Shown one piece after another: positions 1-9,165 of a DNA stretch of 64,000 nucleotides. The notes under the pieces were generated by a model. That model was given only the letters and a program-made list of their open reading frames with translations. It was not told the origin of the DNA and ran no database searches. Origin of the DNA: Natrialba taiwanensis DSM 12281. Lineage in GTDB: Archaea; Halobacteriota; Halobacteria; Halobacteriales; Natrialbaceae. Within the stretch, counting starts at the first letter, position 1. Every line of letters begins with the position of its first letter. Location of the stretch: assembly GCF_000337595.1 (NCBI RefSeq), contig NZ_AOIL01000067.1:127203-191202 (forward strand), given 5' to 3'. The position numbers were made by a program, and so were the translations under genes.

Positions 1-278
1 AGTTCACCAGACTCGTCGTAGGAAATCTCCTCGAGCGCGTGGGGATCGGCCTCGCCGTCGATCGCCGCGCCGACGGACGCCGCCACGTCCTCGGTCGCCG
101 AAAACTCGGCGTCGATGTCGATTGCGTCCGCGACCTCCTCGTCGATGTTGTCGATCAGGAACTGCAACGCGTCTCGCTCGCGAACGAACCCGTACCGGCC
201 GACAACGTCTCGAGAGATTTCCTCGCGGAGTCGTTGGATGAACTCGTACTGTTCGTCGGTAACTTCGAGCGTTTGCAT
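1..278 (-). CDS. Acidic conserved-type protein, 3' end cut by the window
   Basis: The first 92 residues are visible and the C-terminus lies beyond the left edge. The protein opens MQTLEVTDEQYEFIQRL, has a helical N-terminal half with paired charged residues (about residues 8-50) and then an Asp/Glu/Ala-rich stretch. No catalytic motif is recognisable. The ATG at 278 was chosen because a TATA-like palindrome at 301-312 lies about 27 nt upstream, which fits a leaderless transcript. It looks like a small cytosolic haloarchaeal protein; I do not recognise a function. Confidence 0.75.
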   Translation of the reverse strand, partial: MQTLEVTDEQYEFIQRLREEISRDVVGRYGFVRERDALQFLIDNIDEEVADAIDIDAEFSATEDVAASVGAAIDGEADPHALEEISYDESGE

Positions 279-300
279 ACCCCATCGATGCGGCGGCGGG

Positions 301-312
301 TACAAATATGTA
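301..312 (-). promoter_or_regulatory. TATA-like promoter element of the leftmost gene
   Basis: TACAAATATGTA is self-complementary and sits 23-34 nt upstream of the ATG at 278 on the minus strand, the spacing expected of an archaeal TATA box for a leaderless mRNA. Confidence 0.5.
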
Positions 313-448
313 GGTTGTCGTGGAACACACGAGCGCTGACCAGTCGCTCGCGCGTACTCTCGTTTCGCTCACTCTCCCGGCACGGAACCTCGTCTCTCCG
401 CTCGCCTGCGCGGCCCGCCGTTCATACTCGCGCCCTTGCGTCGGGAGT

Positions 449-454
449 TATATG
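449..454 (+). promoter_or_regulatory. TATA-like element for the thioredoxin-fold gene
   Basis: TTATATG lies about 27 nt before the ATG at 479. It favours 479 over the in-frame ATG at 452, which overlaps the element itself. Confidence 0.45.
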
Positions 455-478
455 ACGGAACCTGACAAAACGATTCGT

Positions 479-1072
479 ATGGCGAAAGAATCCGATACCG
501 AACTCTCGGCCGGCGATACCGCCCCCGCGTTCGAACTCGAGGGCACGGACGGCGAGACGTACACGCTCGAGTCGTTCGCCGACAACGAGGCGCTGCTCGT
601 CGTCTTCACCTGTAACCACTGCCCGTACGCGCAGGCGAAGTTCGACCTGTTGAACGACCTCGCCGCCGAATACGACGAGGTCGCCGTCGTCGGCATCAAC
701 CCCAACGACGAGGTGGAGTATCCGGATGACTCCTTCGAGCGCATGCGCGAACTCGTCGACGACGGAACGGTCCGGTACGACGCCTACCTCCGCGACGAGT
801 CCCAGGATGTCGCCGCGGCCTACGGTGCAGCCTGCACGCCGGATCCGTTCCTCTTCCGTCGGACCGACGGCGACGGGAGCGACAGCAGCAGTGACGACAC
901 CACCGCATTCAGTCTCGCCTATCAGGGTCGACTCGACAACGCCCTGAACCCGGACGAGGAGCCGACGCGCTTTCACATCCGCGAAGCCATCGACTCGGTC
1001 CTCGCCGGCGAGGAGGTGGAACTCGAGTGGCAGCCCTCTCGCGGTTGTTCGATCAAGTGGGCGGACGAGTAG
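479..1072 (+). CDS. Thioredoxin-fold (AhpC/TSA-like) redox protein
   Basis: The 197-residue product has the N-terminal pattern of peroxiredoxin/Tlp-like proteins (GDTAPAFEL near residues 12-20) followed by VVFTCNHCPYAQ, a CxxC pair at Cys45/Cys48. It is probably a cytosolic thiol-disulfide oxidoreductase or thioredoxin-family protein. A Gly/Ser/Asp-rich insert lies near residues 125-140, and the C-terminus has another Cys in a RGCSIKW motif. An in-frame ATG at 452 would add nine residues, but TTATATG at 449-454 looks like the TATA box for a leaderless start at 479. No signal peptide is visible. The substrate is unknown. Confidence 0.85.
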   Translation: MAKESDTELSAGDTAPAFELEGTDGETYTLESFADNEALLVVFTCNHCPYAQAKFDLLNDLAAEYDEVAVVGINPNDEVEYPDDSFERMRELVDDGTVRYDAYLRDESQDVAAAYGAACTPDPFLFRRTDGDGSDSSSDDTTAFSLAYQGRLDNALNPDEEPTRFHIREAIDSVLAGEEVELEWQPSRGCSIKWADE

Positions 1073-1093
1073 CTGAGAAAAGGCCCCGCGGCG

Positions 1094-1681
1094 TCACTCA
1101 CTTACGATCCGAACGTCACCTTGCATGGTGTCGTGTGGCTCACACCGATAGGTGGCGATTTCCTTGCTCGCCGTGACGCCGTTCAGTGTCTGCGTTTCGC
1201 CCTGTTTTTGCATCAGATCGGTTCCATAGTCGTCATCGACGAGTTCACCGGTTTCGTCCCAGAGTTCGATGTTGTGCGGGAGGCCGTCGGCGTTGGTCCA
1301 GGTGAACGTGTACTCCTGGCCGGCAAAGAGAACGAGCGTCGGGTTGGTCTCTCCGGCGATTGGATCGGGAGCGACGCCCTCCCAGCCGTTCATGACGGCG
1401 CGGAGTTCGATCGTCTCAACATCCATCCATGCATCGGGATCGATGTCCTGGTTGGTCTCGTTCTTGCCCTCGCCGTCGTCGTTTCCGTTGTCGTCCCCGT
1501 CGGCTGTTTCGTTGCCGTCCGCCGTTGTCGTCCCGTTCCCATCGTCGTTCTGGGTTTCGGTCTCGTTTTCGGTTCCGTTCCCGTCGTCAGCCCCGCTCAG
1601 ACAGCCGGCCGCGAGGACGGTTCCCGCCGCCACACCGGCAGTTCGGAGGACGGTCCGCCGATGCTGGTATCGATCGGTCAT
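1094..1681 (-). CDS. Halocyanin-like blue copper lipoprotein (Tat-exported)
   Basis: The 195-residue protein begins with a twin-arginine region (QHRRTVLRT) and a lipobox LAAGC with Cys27, so it should be exported by Tat and lipid-anchored outside the membrane. A long Asn/Thr/Gly/Asp linker (about residues 30-80) precedes a cupredoxin domain. Likely copper ligands are His136 (GLPHNIEL), Cys180, His183 and Met186 (YRCEPHDTM). Halocyanins are small electron carriers; the partner is unknown. An upstream in-frame ATG exists nine codons earlier, but the Tat motif places the start at 1681. It is convergent with the thioredoxin-fold gene. Confidence 0.88.
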   Translation of the reverse strand: MTDRYQHRRTVLRTAGVAAGTVLAAGCLSGADDGNGTENETETQNDDGNGTTTADGNETADGDDNGNDDGEGKNETNQDIDPDAWMDVETIELRAVMNGWEGVAPDPIAGETNPTLVLFAGQEYTFTWTNADGLPHNIELWDETGELVDDDYGTDLMQKQGETQTLNGVTASKEIATYRCEPHDTMQGDVRIVSE

Positions 1682-1781
1682 TGTCTCGTCCCCGACTAGC
1701 TTCCCCACGTAATTGAAGCGCCGTGGATATTCTCAGCAGCTGTAACATCCGTCGATAACGGATCGGCCGCCGCTCCGCGGT

Positions 1782-2897
1782 CTACTGAACCGCCCGGCGA
1801 TACTGGATCGGCCACGCCGATTCGCCCTCCTCATCGAGTTCATCCGCGGCCCGCAGGCCGAAGTACGGATCGCGCAGGAACTCGCGACCGACGAAGACGA
1901 GGTCGGCGCGCCCGTTTCGTACGAGCGCGTCCGCCTGTTCGGGTTCGGTGATGCCGCCGACGGTACCGACGGCCAACTCCGCGCCGTCGTCGACTCGTTC
2001 GGCCAGCGGCACCTGGAAGTTCGGCCCGCCATCGATTTGCTCGTCGGGATGGAGGCCGCCGGAGCTGACGTCCAGCAGGTCGATACCGATTTCGCTGAGT
2101 GCAGCCCCGAGACGGACGGACTGCTCGGCGTCCCACGACTCGCGGTCGTCGAGCCAGTCGGTTCCCGAGATGCGGACGAAGACCGGCTTGTCATCCGGCC
2201 AGACCTCGCGGACGGCCGCTGCGACTTCGCGGACGAACCGTGTTCGGTTCTCAAAGCTGCCGCCGTAGTCGTCCTCGCGGTGATTCGTCACCGGCGAGAG
2301 GAACTCGTGGAGCAGGTAGCCGTGTGCGGCGTGGACCTCGGCGATTTCGAACCCGGCGTCGAGCGCCCGTTCTGCGGCGTCGCGGTAGGCGTCGATGACG
2401 CCCTGGATGTCTTCGACGGTCGCCTTTCGCATCGCCGGCCGATCGCCGGGGAAGGAGGGGTAGGCGTCGGGCGACGGCGAGAGCACTTCCCAGCCGCCGT
2501 CATCGGGCTGGAGCGGTAGGTTACCCTCCCACGGTTTTGCTTTGCTCGCCTTCTGCCCGGCGTGGGCGAGTTGAATCGCTGGGACAGACCCCTGCTCGCG
2601 GATGAACTCGGTGATCGGCTCGAGTTCGGTGGCGTGTTCGTCCGTCCAGATGCCGAGGTCGTGAGGGGTGATCCGTCCGCGCGGTTCGACGGCGGTGGCC
2701 TCGGTCATAACGATGCCCGCGCCGCCGACGGCGCGACTGCCGAGGTGGACGCGGTGCCATTCGGTCGGGAGACCGTCGGTGTCACAGGAGTACTGACACA
2801 TCGGCGAGACGGCGATCCGGTTCGGGATGTCGAGTTCGCGAAGCGAAAGCGACGATTGCAAATCGGCATCGTCGACATCGGAGTCGGTGGTTGCCAT
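1782..2897 (-). CDS. Old Yellow Enzyme family NADH:flavin oxidoreductase (YqjM-like)
   Basis: The 371-residue protein has the FMN-binding TIM-barrel pattern of OYE enzymes. SPMCQYS at residues 31-37 carries the Cys (34) that tunes FMN in YqjM-type ene-reductases. HAAHGYLLHEFLSP with NHREDDYGGS further on is the family signature, and GREFLRDPYF is the C-terminal phosphate-binding region. It should reduce activated C=C bonds with NAD(P)H; the physiological substrate cannot be read from sequence. The start at 2897 follows from the acidic N-terminus MATTDSDVDDADLQ; an upstream extension is arginine-rich and not haloarchaeal in character. It is divergent from the BtpA-family gene. Confidence 0.92.
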   Translation of the reverse strand: MATTDSDVDDADLQSSLSLRELDIPNRIAVSPMCQYSCDTDGLPTEWHRVHLGSRAVGGAGIVMTEATAVEPRGRITPHDLGIWTDEHATELEPITEFIREQGSVPAIQLAHAGQKASKAKPWEGNLPLQPDDGGWEVLSPSPDAYPSFPGDRPAMRKATVEDIQGVIDAYRDAAERALDAGFEIAEVHAAHGYLLHEFLSPVTNHREDDYGGSFENRTRFVREVAAAVREVWPDDKPVFVRISGTDWLDDRESWDAEQSVRLGAALSEIGIDLLDVSSGGLHPDEQIDGGPNFQVPLAERVDDGAELAVGTVGGITEPEQADALVRNGRADLVFVGREFLRDPYFGLRAADELDEEGESAWPIQYRRAVQ

Positions 2898-3027
2898 CGA
2901 CGGGTCTAGCGATGGCGCGAAGAAAACGCCCGGGGACGGCGATGACCTTGCCGACTCGCGATCACGTCGGCATGGCGCACGCCAGAGAGTCCCCCTCATT
3001 TATCGGTCCCACGACGGAGTCTGCAAC

Positions 3028-3858
3028 ATGGCACCACGGATTTCGCTTTCGGACCGGTTCGACAGCGACCGGCCGGTGATCGGCATGCTTCACCTCCCAG
3101 CGCTCCCCGGCGCTCCCGACTCGAGCGGAGATCGGGATGCGATCCGCGAACGCGCACTCGAAGACGCAAGACGGCTCGAAACGGGCGGCGTGGATGCGAT
3201 TCTCGTCGAGAACTTCGGCGACGCGCCGTTCTATCCCGACGACGTACCCGCTCACGTCGTCGCCGATATGACCGCGCTGGCGTCGGCCGTTCGGCGCGCG
3301 GTCAATGTGCCGCTCGGTATCAACGTTCTCAGAAACGACGCAGACGCGGCGCTCTCGATCGCGGCCGCAGTCGACGCCGCCTTCGTTCGCGTCAACGTCC
3401 ACGTCGGCACGGCCGCGACCGACCAGGGGGTTCTCGAGGGACAGGCGCACGATACCGTCCGACTCCGCGACCGAATCGCACCTGCCGTGGCGATTCTCGC
3501 GGATGTACACGTCAAACACGCCACACCCGTTGGCACGCCCTCTCTCGAGCGGGTCGCACGCGAAACCGTCGACCGCGGCAAGGCCGACGGCGTCATCGTC
3601 TCCGGATCGGGGACCGGCTCCCAGACCGATCGCGGCGACATCGAACGCGCCGCCACCGAACTCGCGGCACAGGATAGCCACGCTCGGCCACCGGTCTTCG
3701 TCGGCAGCGGCGTCACCGAAGACACCGCTGCCACGTACTTCGATGCCGGCGCGGACGGCGTTATCGTCGGCACGGCGCTCAAGGAAGACGGCGAGACGAC
3801 CAACCCCGTGTCGTCGGACCGTGTCGAGGCGGTCGTCGCAGCCGCACGTAACCCCTAG
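3028..3858 (+). CDS. BtpA/SgcQ family protein
   Basis: The 276-residue protein carries the family hallmarks PVIGMLHLPALPG at residues 16-28, GVDAILVENFGDAPF, and the C-terminal GADGVIVGTALK of a phosphate-binding TIM barrel. In cyanobacteria BtpA affects photosystem I stability, but archaeal members cannot have that role and their function is unknown; a sugar-phosphate or nucleoside-related barrel enzyme is plausible. The ATG at 3028 gives MAPRISLSDRF directly before the conserved core. It is divergent from the OYE gene and convergent with the permease gene that follows. Confidence 0.88.
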   Translation: MAPRISLSDRFDSDRPVIGMLHLPALPGAPDSSGDRDAIRERALEDARRLETGGVDAILVENFGDAPFYPDDVPAHVVADMTALASAVRRAVNVPLGINVLRNDADAALSIAAAVDAAFVRVNVHVGTAATDQGVLEGQAHDTVRLRDRIAPAVAILADVHVKHATPVGTPSLERVARETVDRGKADGVIVSGSGTGSQTDRGDIERAATELAAQDSHARPPVFVGSGVTEDTAATYFDAGADGVIVGTALKEDGETTNPVSSDRVEAVVAAARNP

Positions 3859-3964
3859 CCGCTCAGACGGACTGCTAGCACCGGCAGTCAGTTCCGAACA
3901 GCCGCGACCGTCGTGCCCGTCTGCGAGTGCACCGGCAACTGACAAATCGGTACCGCAGACCGTC

Positions 3965-5206
3965 TCAGAAACCGACCACCAACGGGCCGATCAGAACGCC
4001 CATCAGGTGAACTCGGCGGGCGCGCAACCGGACCGGGACCAGCCCGACCACGGTCGCGACGACGAATATGGCGATGCCGAGCGGCCCCGTGAACAGATAC
4101 GAGAGCGCGAGCAGCAGTCCCAGGACGGCCGTCGAAATCTTCCAGTACGCAACGCGGCCGGCGAGTTCGAGATACGTCTCGCCGACGACGATCACGAGAA
4201 CGAACCCGATCAGCCCGGCGAGGACGACAGCCACAAGGAGGATCGGTAGTTCGAGCGGCGCGTTCACGTTCTCGAAGGCGACCATGACGCCAGTGCGTGG
4301 CTGGCCGATGGCGACCAGTGCGAACAGCGCGAAGATCGTATTCGCGGTGTCGACGCCGCTCGTCGCGACGATGTAGCCGCGATCGCCGGCGTTTCCAGGA
4401 ACGAAGACGAGCACTGCAACGGCGGCGATAGCGGCCGAGATCCCCGGTATGTAGCCGACGATCGCACCCGCCAGCGCGCCGGCGAGAGCCGTCGCACCGA
4501 CGAGTCGACGAGACATCGCAATCTCGCCGTCGTGCTGTGGTGGAATGCCCGACCCGACGAGTGCATCGATCAACACCGGCGCTCCGAAGAGGCCGGCGAA
4601 CAGCGGTGCGAGGGTACCACCCGCCTCGAGCGGTGCATCCGGCGAGAGATCGAGCGTCAATAGTCCCAGGCCCGCCGCGAGCGAAAACGAAAGCAAGCCG
4701 GCGAGGCGAGCCCGCCAGGTGAACTCCGAGGCAATTAGCGCGACGACGACCATGGCCAGCACGAGCGACAGATTCGCTCGAATCGTCGGATATACCGCCG
4801 TCATCACCCGGGTGACCGGAATCGCGAGCGGCACCGCAACGAGGACGGCGAGCACGCTCCCGAGCGCCGACAGCCGGATCGCCTCGTATCCGCGTCCGTC
4901 ACGCACCATTCGATGTCCCGGTAGCGCCGTCACCGCCATTTCTGCATCCGGCACGCCGAGTGCCATCGCCGGAACAACGTTGAGAAAGGTATGGACGACG
5001 CCGGCTGCAAGCATCGCACAGCCGATGAACAACGGCGGTCCAGGGACCGAGACCGCGACGCCGGCAAGCAGGAGTGCGAAATTGTTCGCATGGAGACCGG
5101 GAACCAGCCCACTCAGACTGCCCAGGCCTGCCCCCGCGACCGTCCACGCGAGCAGTTGCAGGGTCAGGGTTGGGTTCGTGACGAACTCGACCGGGGCAAC
5201 AGCCAT
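3965..5206 (-). CDS. TctA-like (tripartite tricarboxylate transporter type) membrane permease
   Basis: The 413-residue, very hydrophobic protein has about ten predicted membrane segments. Two glycine/proline motifs (GLVPGLHANN near residues 31-40 and GYIPGISAAI near 253-262) are typical of the TctA/DUF112 permease family. No TctB or TctC partner is visible nearby, so it may act alone or with distant partners, as archaeal homologues often do. The substrate is unknown. The start at 5206 gives MAVAPVEFVTN just before the first helix. The gene is convergent with the BtpA-family gene. Confidence 0.8.
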   Translation of the reverse strand: MAVAPVEFVTNPTLTLQLLAWTVAGAGLGSLSGLVPGLHANNFALLLAGVAVSVPGPPLFIGCAMLAAGVVHTFLNVVPAMALGVPDAEMAVTALPGHRMVRDGRGYEAIRLSALGSVLAVLVAVPLAIPVTRVMTAVYPTIRANLSLVLAMVVVALIASEFTWRARLAGLLSFSLAAGLGLLTLDLSPDAPLEAGGTLAPLFAGLFGAPVLIDALVGSGIPPQHDGEIAMSRRLVGATALAGALAGAIVGYIPGISAAIAAVAVLVFVPGNAGDRGYIVATSGVDTANTIFALFALVAIGQPRTGVMVAFENVNAPLELPILLVAVVLAGLIGFVLVIVVGETYLELAGRVAYWKISTAVLGLLLALSYLFTGPLGIAIFVVATVVGLVPVRLRARRVHLMGVLIGPLVVGF

Positions 5207-5302
5207 CGCTTCATCTGGCTGCGTCTTCGGATTTAAACTCGCGCCCGCGGCGCGCACTCTCGCCGATTCGCTTCCGCTCGGCTCGTCCCGACCCGCCTAC
5301 GC

Positions 5303-5986
5303 CTACGATGCGAACGGCCCCTCGAGCGCCGCGGGAAGCGGATCGTCGTCGAGCAACTCACCGATGCTCGAGACGATGCCGTCCGCAGCGGCGGCGTCCT
5401 CGACGGCGACCGAGCCGCCGTCGACGTACACGGTCCGAAAGCCGGCCTCGCGAGCCCCGACAATATCCTCGTCGTAACTATCGCCAACGTAGATGAACTC
5501 GTCCGCATCGAGGCACTCTTTCGCGAGTTCAAAGAGTTGGCGGTCGGGCTTTCGCACGCCGCAGTCGTTCGAGACGAGGACTTCGTCGACCCGGTCGGCG
5601 AGTTCGTGGCGGTCGAGTTTCGCTCGCTGGTGTTCGCCGTCGCCGTTGGTGATGATGCCGGTCGGATTCGTCGCGGCGACAGTATCGAGTACACGTTTTG
5701 CGTCCGCTGTCACGACCGTTGCCTCGAGTTCACGCTCGCAGTACTCTGCGGCGAGTGTCGTTGGCGTCACGTCGAGGGTGATCGTTTTCGTGACGGGTTC
5801 GAATGCACGACGGTATGGATCGGATTCACAGCGATCGAGTGCGGTGAGCAGTCGGTCGACATATGTTTCGTGCGCTACGTCGGTCGGCTCACCGTAGAGG
5901 GAGACGGTTCGTCGGAACAGGGCCTCGAAGGAGGTGTCGTATGAACAGAGCGTCCCGTCGAGGTCGAAGTACACTGCGGATGTCAC
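5303..5986 (-). CDS. HAD-superfamily hydrolase
   Basis: The 227-residue protein shows the HAD motifs in order: motif I DLDGTL at residues 8-13, motif II IITNGD near 116-121, motif III Lys in GVRKPD near 145, and motif IV GDSYDEDIVGAREAGF near 168-183. The helical cap between motifs I and II places it with subclass I phosphatases (phosphoglycolate phosphatase or nucleotidase type). It is probably cytosolic and Mg2+-dependent. The substrate cannot be assigned. It lies downstream of rpl12 on the same strand but is separated by about 90 nt. Confidence 0.9.
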   Translation of the reverse strand: MTSAVYFDLDGTLCSYDTSFEALFRRTVSLYGEPTDVAHETYVDRLLTALDRCESDPYRRAFEPVTKTITLDVTPTTLAAEYCERELEATVVTADAKRVLDTVAATNPTGIITNGDGEHQRAKLDRHELADRVDEVLVSNDCGVRKPDRQLFELAKECLDADEFIYVGDSYDEDIVGAREAGFRTVYVDGGSVAVEDAAAADGIVSSIGELLDDDPLPAALEGPFAS

Positions 5987-6079
5987 GAGTACGCAGTTAC
6001 GCGAAACCGAGAAGTAACTGTCGGCGGTGGACGTCGAAAGAAGTTGGAATTGACCGTGTCGTCGCGATAGCGAGCCGAC

Positions 6080-6427
6080 TTAGCCGAAGAGTTCGCCGAG
6101 GCCTTCGCCGTCTGCCTCGTCGTCCTCCTCGTCTTCGTCCGTGGTGTCCGGGACGTCGCTGGTTTCTTCTGCTTCGTCTTCGCCCTCGTCAGCAGCCTCG
6201 TCGGCTGCGGCGGCACCGCCTGCAGCGCCACCGGCACCGGCGGCGGGGACGGCGGCGGCCTCGGAGACGGCGTCGTCGATGTCGACGTCTTCGAGTGCGG
6301 CGACGAGCGCCTTGACGCGGGATTCTTCGACGTCGACGCCGGCGGCGTCGAGTACGTCGGTGAGGTTGTCTTCGTTGATCTCTTCGTCCGATTCGTTCAG
6401 GATGAGTGCAGCGTAAACGTATTCCAT
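6080..6427 (-). CDS. rpl12: Large ribosomal subunit stalk protein L12 (archaeal P1)
   Basis: The 115-residue protein starts [18 protein letters not shown], has the dimerisation helices in the first 60 residues, an Ala/Gly hinge, a very acidic tail and the conserved C-terminal GEGLGELFG that recruits translation factors. It binds the C-terminal spine of L10 to form the stalk. A GGAGG sequence about 10 nt upstream of the ATG serves as a ribosome binding site, and only 24 nt separate it from rpl10, so it is co-transcribed with rpl1 and rpl10. Confidence 0.97.
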   Translation of the reverse strand: MEYVYAALILNESDEEINEDNLTDVLDAAGVDVEESRVKALVAALEDVDIDDAVSEAAAVPAAGAGGAAGGAAAADEAADEGEDEAEETSDVPDTTDEDEEDDEADGEGLGELFG

Positions 6428-6451
6428 TGGTGTATCCTCCAGTTGTGTTGA

Positions 6452-7507
6452 TTAGCCGAACATTGCGCCGAGTCCTTCCGCGCCGTCGCCGTCGTCTTCG
6501 TCGTCGTCATCGTCGGTGTCGACGTCGTCGGTCTCAGCGCCTTGGTCGTCTGCCGATTCGTTTTCATCTTCGTCCTCGTCCTCGTCTGCGCTCCCGGCCG
6601 CGCCTGCGGCGGGTGCGGAGACGTCCTGCAGTTCCGCGGGCAGGGCCTCCTCGTCGTCAATCTGGGCGGCGAGCGCACGGAGTTGTGCGTCGGCCTTGCT
6701 GACGAGGTCGGGCATGAGGTCTTCGTCCTCGATGGCGGCCTGCAGGCCGAGGCTCTTGGCCTCGCCCGTGGCCTTGGCGATGAGCGTCGGTGCCGTCGTC
6801 GCGGTCGGGAACGGTGCGTTGAGCGAGAGGTTCCGAGCGCGAGCGGCGGCCGTCTGCACGTCGCTCTCGTAGGCCTCGATGTCGATGTCGAGGTCTTCGG
6901 GGTCGAAGAGCACGCCCTCGGCGACGACTGCGCGAAGGTCGAGCCCGACTTCCTTGGGCTCGATGCCGAGTTCGTTGAGGACGTTCGCCAGATCCGCAGA
7001 GACTTCCCCGCCGGCCTCTAAGACCGTCGAGTCCTCCATGACCTGGATCGAACCGTCCTCGATGCGTGCGTTCGCGCCGATGCTCTGGAGTTCACCGACG
7101 AACGGCCCCGGGTCGACACCGGTGTCACCCTCGGGGATGACGATGTCGTTCGGGGCAACTTCGCCCTCGTTGATCGGGGCCGGCGTCTTCGAGGCCTCGA
7201 GTTCCTTGTAGAGGGTGAACGGATTGTCGTTCGTTCCGATCAGGCCGACCTGGCCCTCGACGTTGTCGACGAGATCGTCGAGACCAGCGGTTTCGAGCGC
7301 ACGGACTTGCAGCGTGTTGCGGCTGACGCGCAACTCTGCGGTGCCGTGGAGATCACGGCGCATGTCCTGGAGCTGCTTCGAGGGAATGCCGGCGATGCCG
7401 ACGATGCCGACGCTCTCGTAGTTCTCGATGAGTGCTTCGAGGTCGTCGACTTCCTCTTGCTTCCACTGGGGAAGGTTCTCCGTTTTGCGATCTGCCTGGG
7501 CGCTCAT
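6452..7507 (-). CDS. rpl10: Large ribosomal subunit protein L10 (P0)
   Basis: The 351-residue protein has the rRNA-binding N-terminal domain ([22 protein letters not shown] near residues 29-50, kept here in two parts: [10 protein letters not shown] and [12 protein letters not shown]), the archaeal insertion domain, the L12-binding helices and the acidic tail ending [10 protein letters not shown]. It is the base of the ribosomal stalk. The start codon follows the rpl1 stop by one base, so rpl1 and rpl10 are translationally coupled. Length and acidic tail match haloarchaeal P0. Confidence 0.97.
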   Translation of the reverse strand: MSAQADRKTENLPQWKQEEVDDLEALIENYESVGIVGIAGIPSKQLQDMRRDLHGTAELRVSRNTLQVRALETAGLDDLVDNVEGQVGLIGTNDNPFTLYKELEASKTPAPINEGEVAPNDIVIPEGDTGVDPGPFVGELQSIGANARIEDGSIQVMEDSTVLEAGGEVSADLANVLNELGIEPKEVGLDLRAVVAEGVLFDPEDLDIDIEAYESDVQTAAARARNLSLNAPFPTATTAPTLIAKATGEAKSLGLQAAIEDEDLMPDLVSKADAQLRALAAQIDDEEALPAELQDVSAPAAGAAGSADEDEDEDENESADDQGAETDDVDTDDDDDEDDGDGAEGLGAMFG

Positions 7508-7508
7508 A

Positions 7509-8141
7509 TTAGGCCACCTCCACGGATGGGCCCATGGTCGTCTTTATGTAGACGGCATCGATATTCTGGGGCCCTTTCTCGAGGTCGGCGTGCAGGCGAC
7601 GCAGGATGACGTCGATGTTGTCGGCGATGTCTTCGGCATCCATGTCTTCAGCGCCGACGAGCGTGTGGAACGTCCGCCGATCGCCGGAGCGAAGCTGCAC
7701 GGTGTTCTTGAGTCGGTTGACGGTCTCGACGACGTCGTCGTCGGGCGAGAGCGGGTCCGGCATCTTCCCTCGCGGACCGAGGATAGTACCGAGATGCCGG
7801 GCGATGTCTTGCATCATCGCCTCTTCGGCGATGAAGAAGTCGGTCTCGTCCGCCATATCTTTGGCGTCGTCGTCGTCCAGATCCGCGACGTCGTCGACCG
7901 AAAGGACCTCGTCCGCTGCCTCTTCGGCGCGGACACCGGTCTCTCCTTCGGCGATAACGACGATACGCGTCTCCTGTCCGGTGCCGGACGGGAGGACGAC
8001 GGACTCGTCAACACGATTCGACGGTTCGTTCAGGTCAAGGTCGCGCAGATTTATCGCGAGGTCGACCGTCTCGGTAAAGTTCCGATCGGGCGCGTCCTCG
8101 AGTGCGCGATCCACTGCGGTTTCGATATCCGAATCTGCCAT
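7509..8141 (-). CDS. rpl1: Large ribosomal subunit protein L1
   Basis: The 210-residue protein has the L1 core, including [18 protein letters not shown] near the N-terminus and [11 protein letters not shown] in the central domain. It forms the mobile L1 stalk on 23S rRNA, and archaeal L1 also represses its own operon by binding the mRNA. A perfect GGAGGTGA lies 4 nt before the ATG, unusual among the mostly leaderless genes here, and the promoter is about 90 nt upstream. The resulting leader contains hairpins, so this operon is SD-led and probably autoregulated. Confidence 0.97.
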   Translation of the reverse strand: MADSDIETAVDRALEDAPDRNFTETVDLAINLRDLDLNEPSNRVDESVVLPSGTGQETRIVVIAEGETGVRAEEAADEVLSVDDVADLDDDDAKDMADETDFFIAEEAMMQDIARHLGTILGPRGKMPDPLSPDDDVVETVNRLKNTVQLRSGDRRTFHTLVGAEDMDAEDIADNIDVILRRLHADLEKGPQNIDAVYIKTTMGPSVEVA

Positions 8142-8205
8142 CGTTCACCTCCGTAGTACGCAGGAGTGCTCCTACGGGTCAGTGAAACAGGCAATGCCTG
8201 TCTCT
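8142..8205 (-). promoter_or_regulatory. Structured 5' leader of the L1-L10-L12 operon
   Basis: Between the TATA-like element (8228-8235) and the rpl1 ATG the leader would be about 60 nt. It contains a palindrome ACAGGCAATGCCTGT at 8187-8201, a second hairpin built on AGGAG/CTCCT at about 8162-8174, and the Shine-Dalgarno GGAGGTGA. Archaeal L1 is known to bind its own mRNA near the start; that this leader is the site is an inference. Confidence 0.45.
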
Positions 8206-8227
8206 GTTGAGAGAAGTGCCATGTCGA

Positions 8228-8235
8228 ACTTAAAC
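8228..8235 (-). promoter_or_regulatory. TATA-like element of the rpl1 operon
   Basis: On the minus strand it reads GTTTAAGT, 87-94 nt before the rpl1 ATG. No better element lies nearer, and the strong Shine-Dalgarno agrees with a leadered transcript. Confidence 0.4.
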
Positions 8236-8365
8236 CCGTCGAACTGGAGTCCCGACCGGTTCAGTGTTCGACTCTCGGTCTCCGAAGCGCATGCACCGAC
8301 CAGAAGTTCTATGAAGAGTGACAGTGATGAATTCGAATATGTGGCCAGCAGATTTATACGTGGGG

Positions 8366-8956
8366 ATGGGTGCAACCGAGTCCGGGTCCGAGTCCGCGGT
8401 CATTGAGGTGCTCACGTCGGGGGCAGCGGTTGAGGCGTATCGGTCACTCGGGTCGCTCGGGCGGGTCGGGTTTCAGTTCGCCGCAACGGTCGTTCTCGCG
8501 TTGGTCGTCCTGGGGTTGGTTCAGGGATACGGCACGCGGACCGTCGAAACGGCGCGACGAAGTCCCGTTATTTCGATCTGTATCGGCCTTCCGAGTGGGC
8601 TGGTCCTCGCCGGGCTCGCAAGTACCGGCTATATCCTCGTCGGACAGAGCGTCGGGATCTTCTTTGGCATTCCACTGGTTCTCCTCGGTGGAACGACCCT
8701 CCCGATACTCCTGGTGCTCGGATTCGTTGCTGTCGGACGGGCAACGATGGCCCGACTCGGTCGAGACCGGCTCGGCTCCGGAATTCTTGCCGGGAGTGTC
8801 CTCTGTGGAGTTGCAGGGTTCTCGATAGGGGCCACCATCCTTCTCGCCGTCCTGGTTGCCTCGCTCGGTATCGGCGCGTTCGTTCGCGTGCTGATGAGTG
8901 CCGGCGGCACGACTGCTCCGGATGAGCGCACCGTTCCGCCCGCGAACAAGATTTGA
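8366..8956 (+). CDS. Multi-pass membrane protein of unknown function
   Basis: The 196-residue product from the ATG at 8366 has a short polar N-terminus, then about four hydrophobic segments (roughly residues 35-55, 70-90, 95-125 and 145-170), with an Arg-rich loop after the first. The GRVGFQ...VLGLVQGYG-type first helix and alternating Gly-rich helices resemble the membrane part found downstream of bactofilin domains in haloarchaea, but no bactofilin domain is present; this is an impression. It is on the opposite strand from the flanking ribosomal genes. Upstream ATGs at 8318 and 8333 are alternatives. Confidence 0.7.
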   Translation: MGATESGSESAVIEVLTSGAAVEAYRSLGSLGRVGFQFAATVVLALVVLGLVQGYGTRTVETARRSPVISICIGLPSGLVLAGLASTGYILVGQSVGIFFGIPLVLLGGTTLPILLVLGFVAVGRATMARLGRDRLGSGILAGSVLCGVAGFSIGATILLAVLVASLGIGAFVRVLMSAGGTTAPDERTVPPANKI

Positions 8957-9165
8957 GAAATCGATCGCCGCCTCTTTCCAGACACCTGTGTTCTGCAGAT
9001 CCATCTTTTACCGCTTCTGCGGCGCTATTCCAGCGGTTTACATCCGCGACGTGGGTGGCCGTGACAGACGAGTCTCGGCCCTCGATCTCGACGGGCGAAA
9101 AATGAAATGACTCGTGATCACAGCCCGCCATCACGCGCCGTTACTAGCGGTCAGCGGTATCCCGA

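Noticed and set aside
2962-3945. 327-codon frame opposite the BtpA-family gene
   Set aside because: Shadow of a recognised gene with GC-biased codons.
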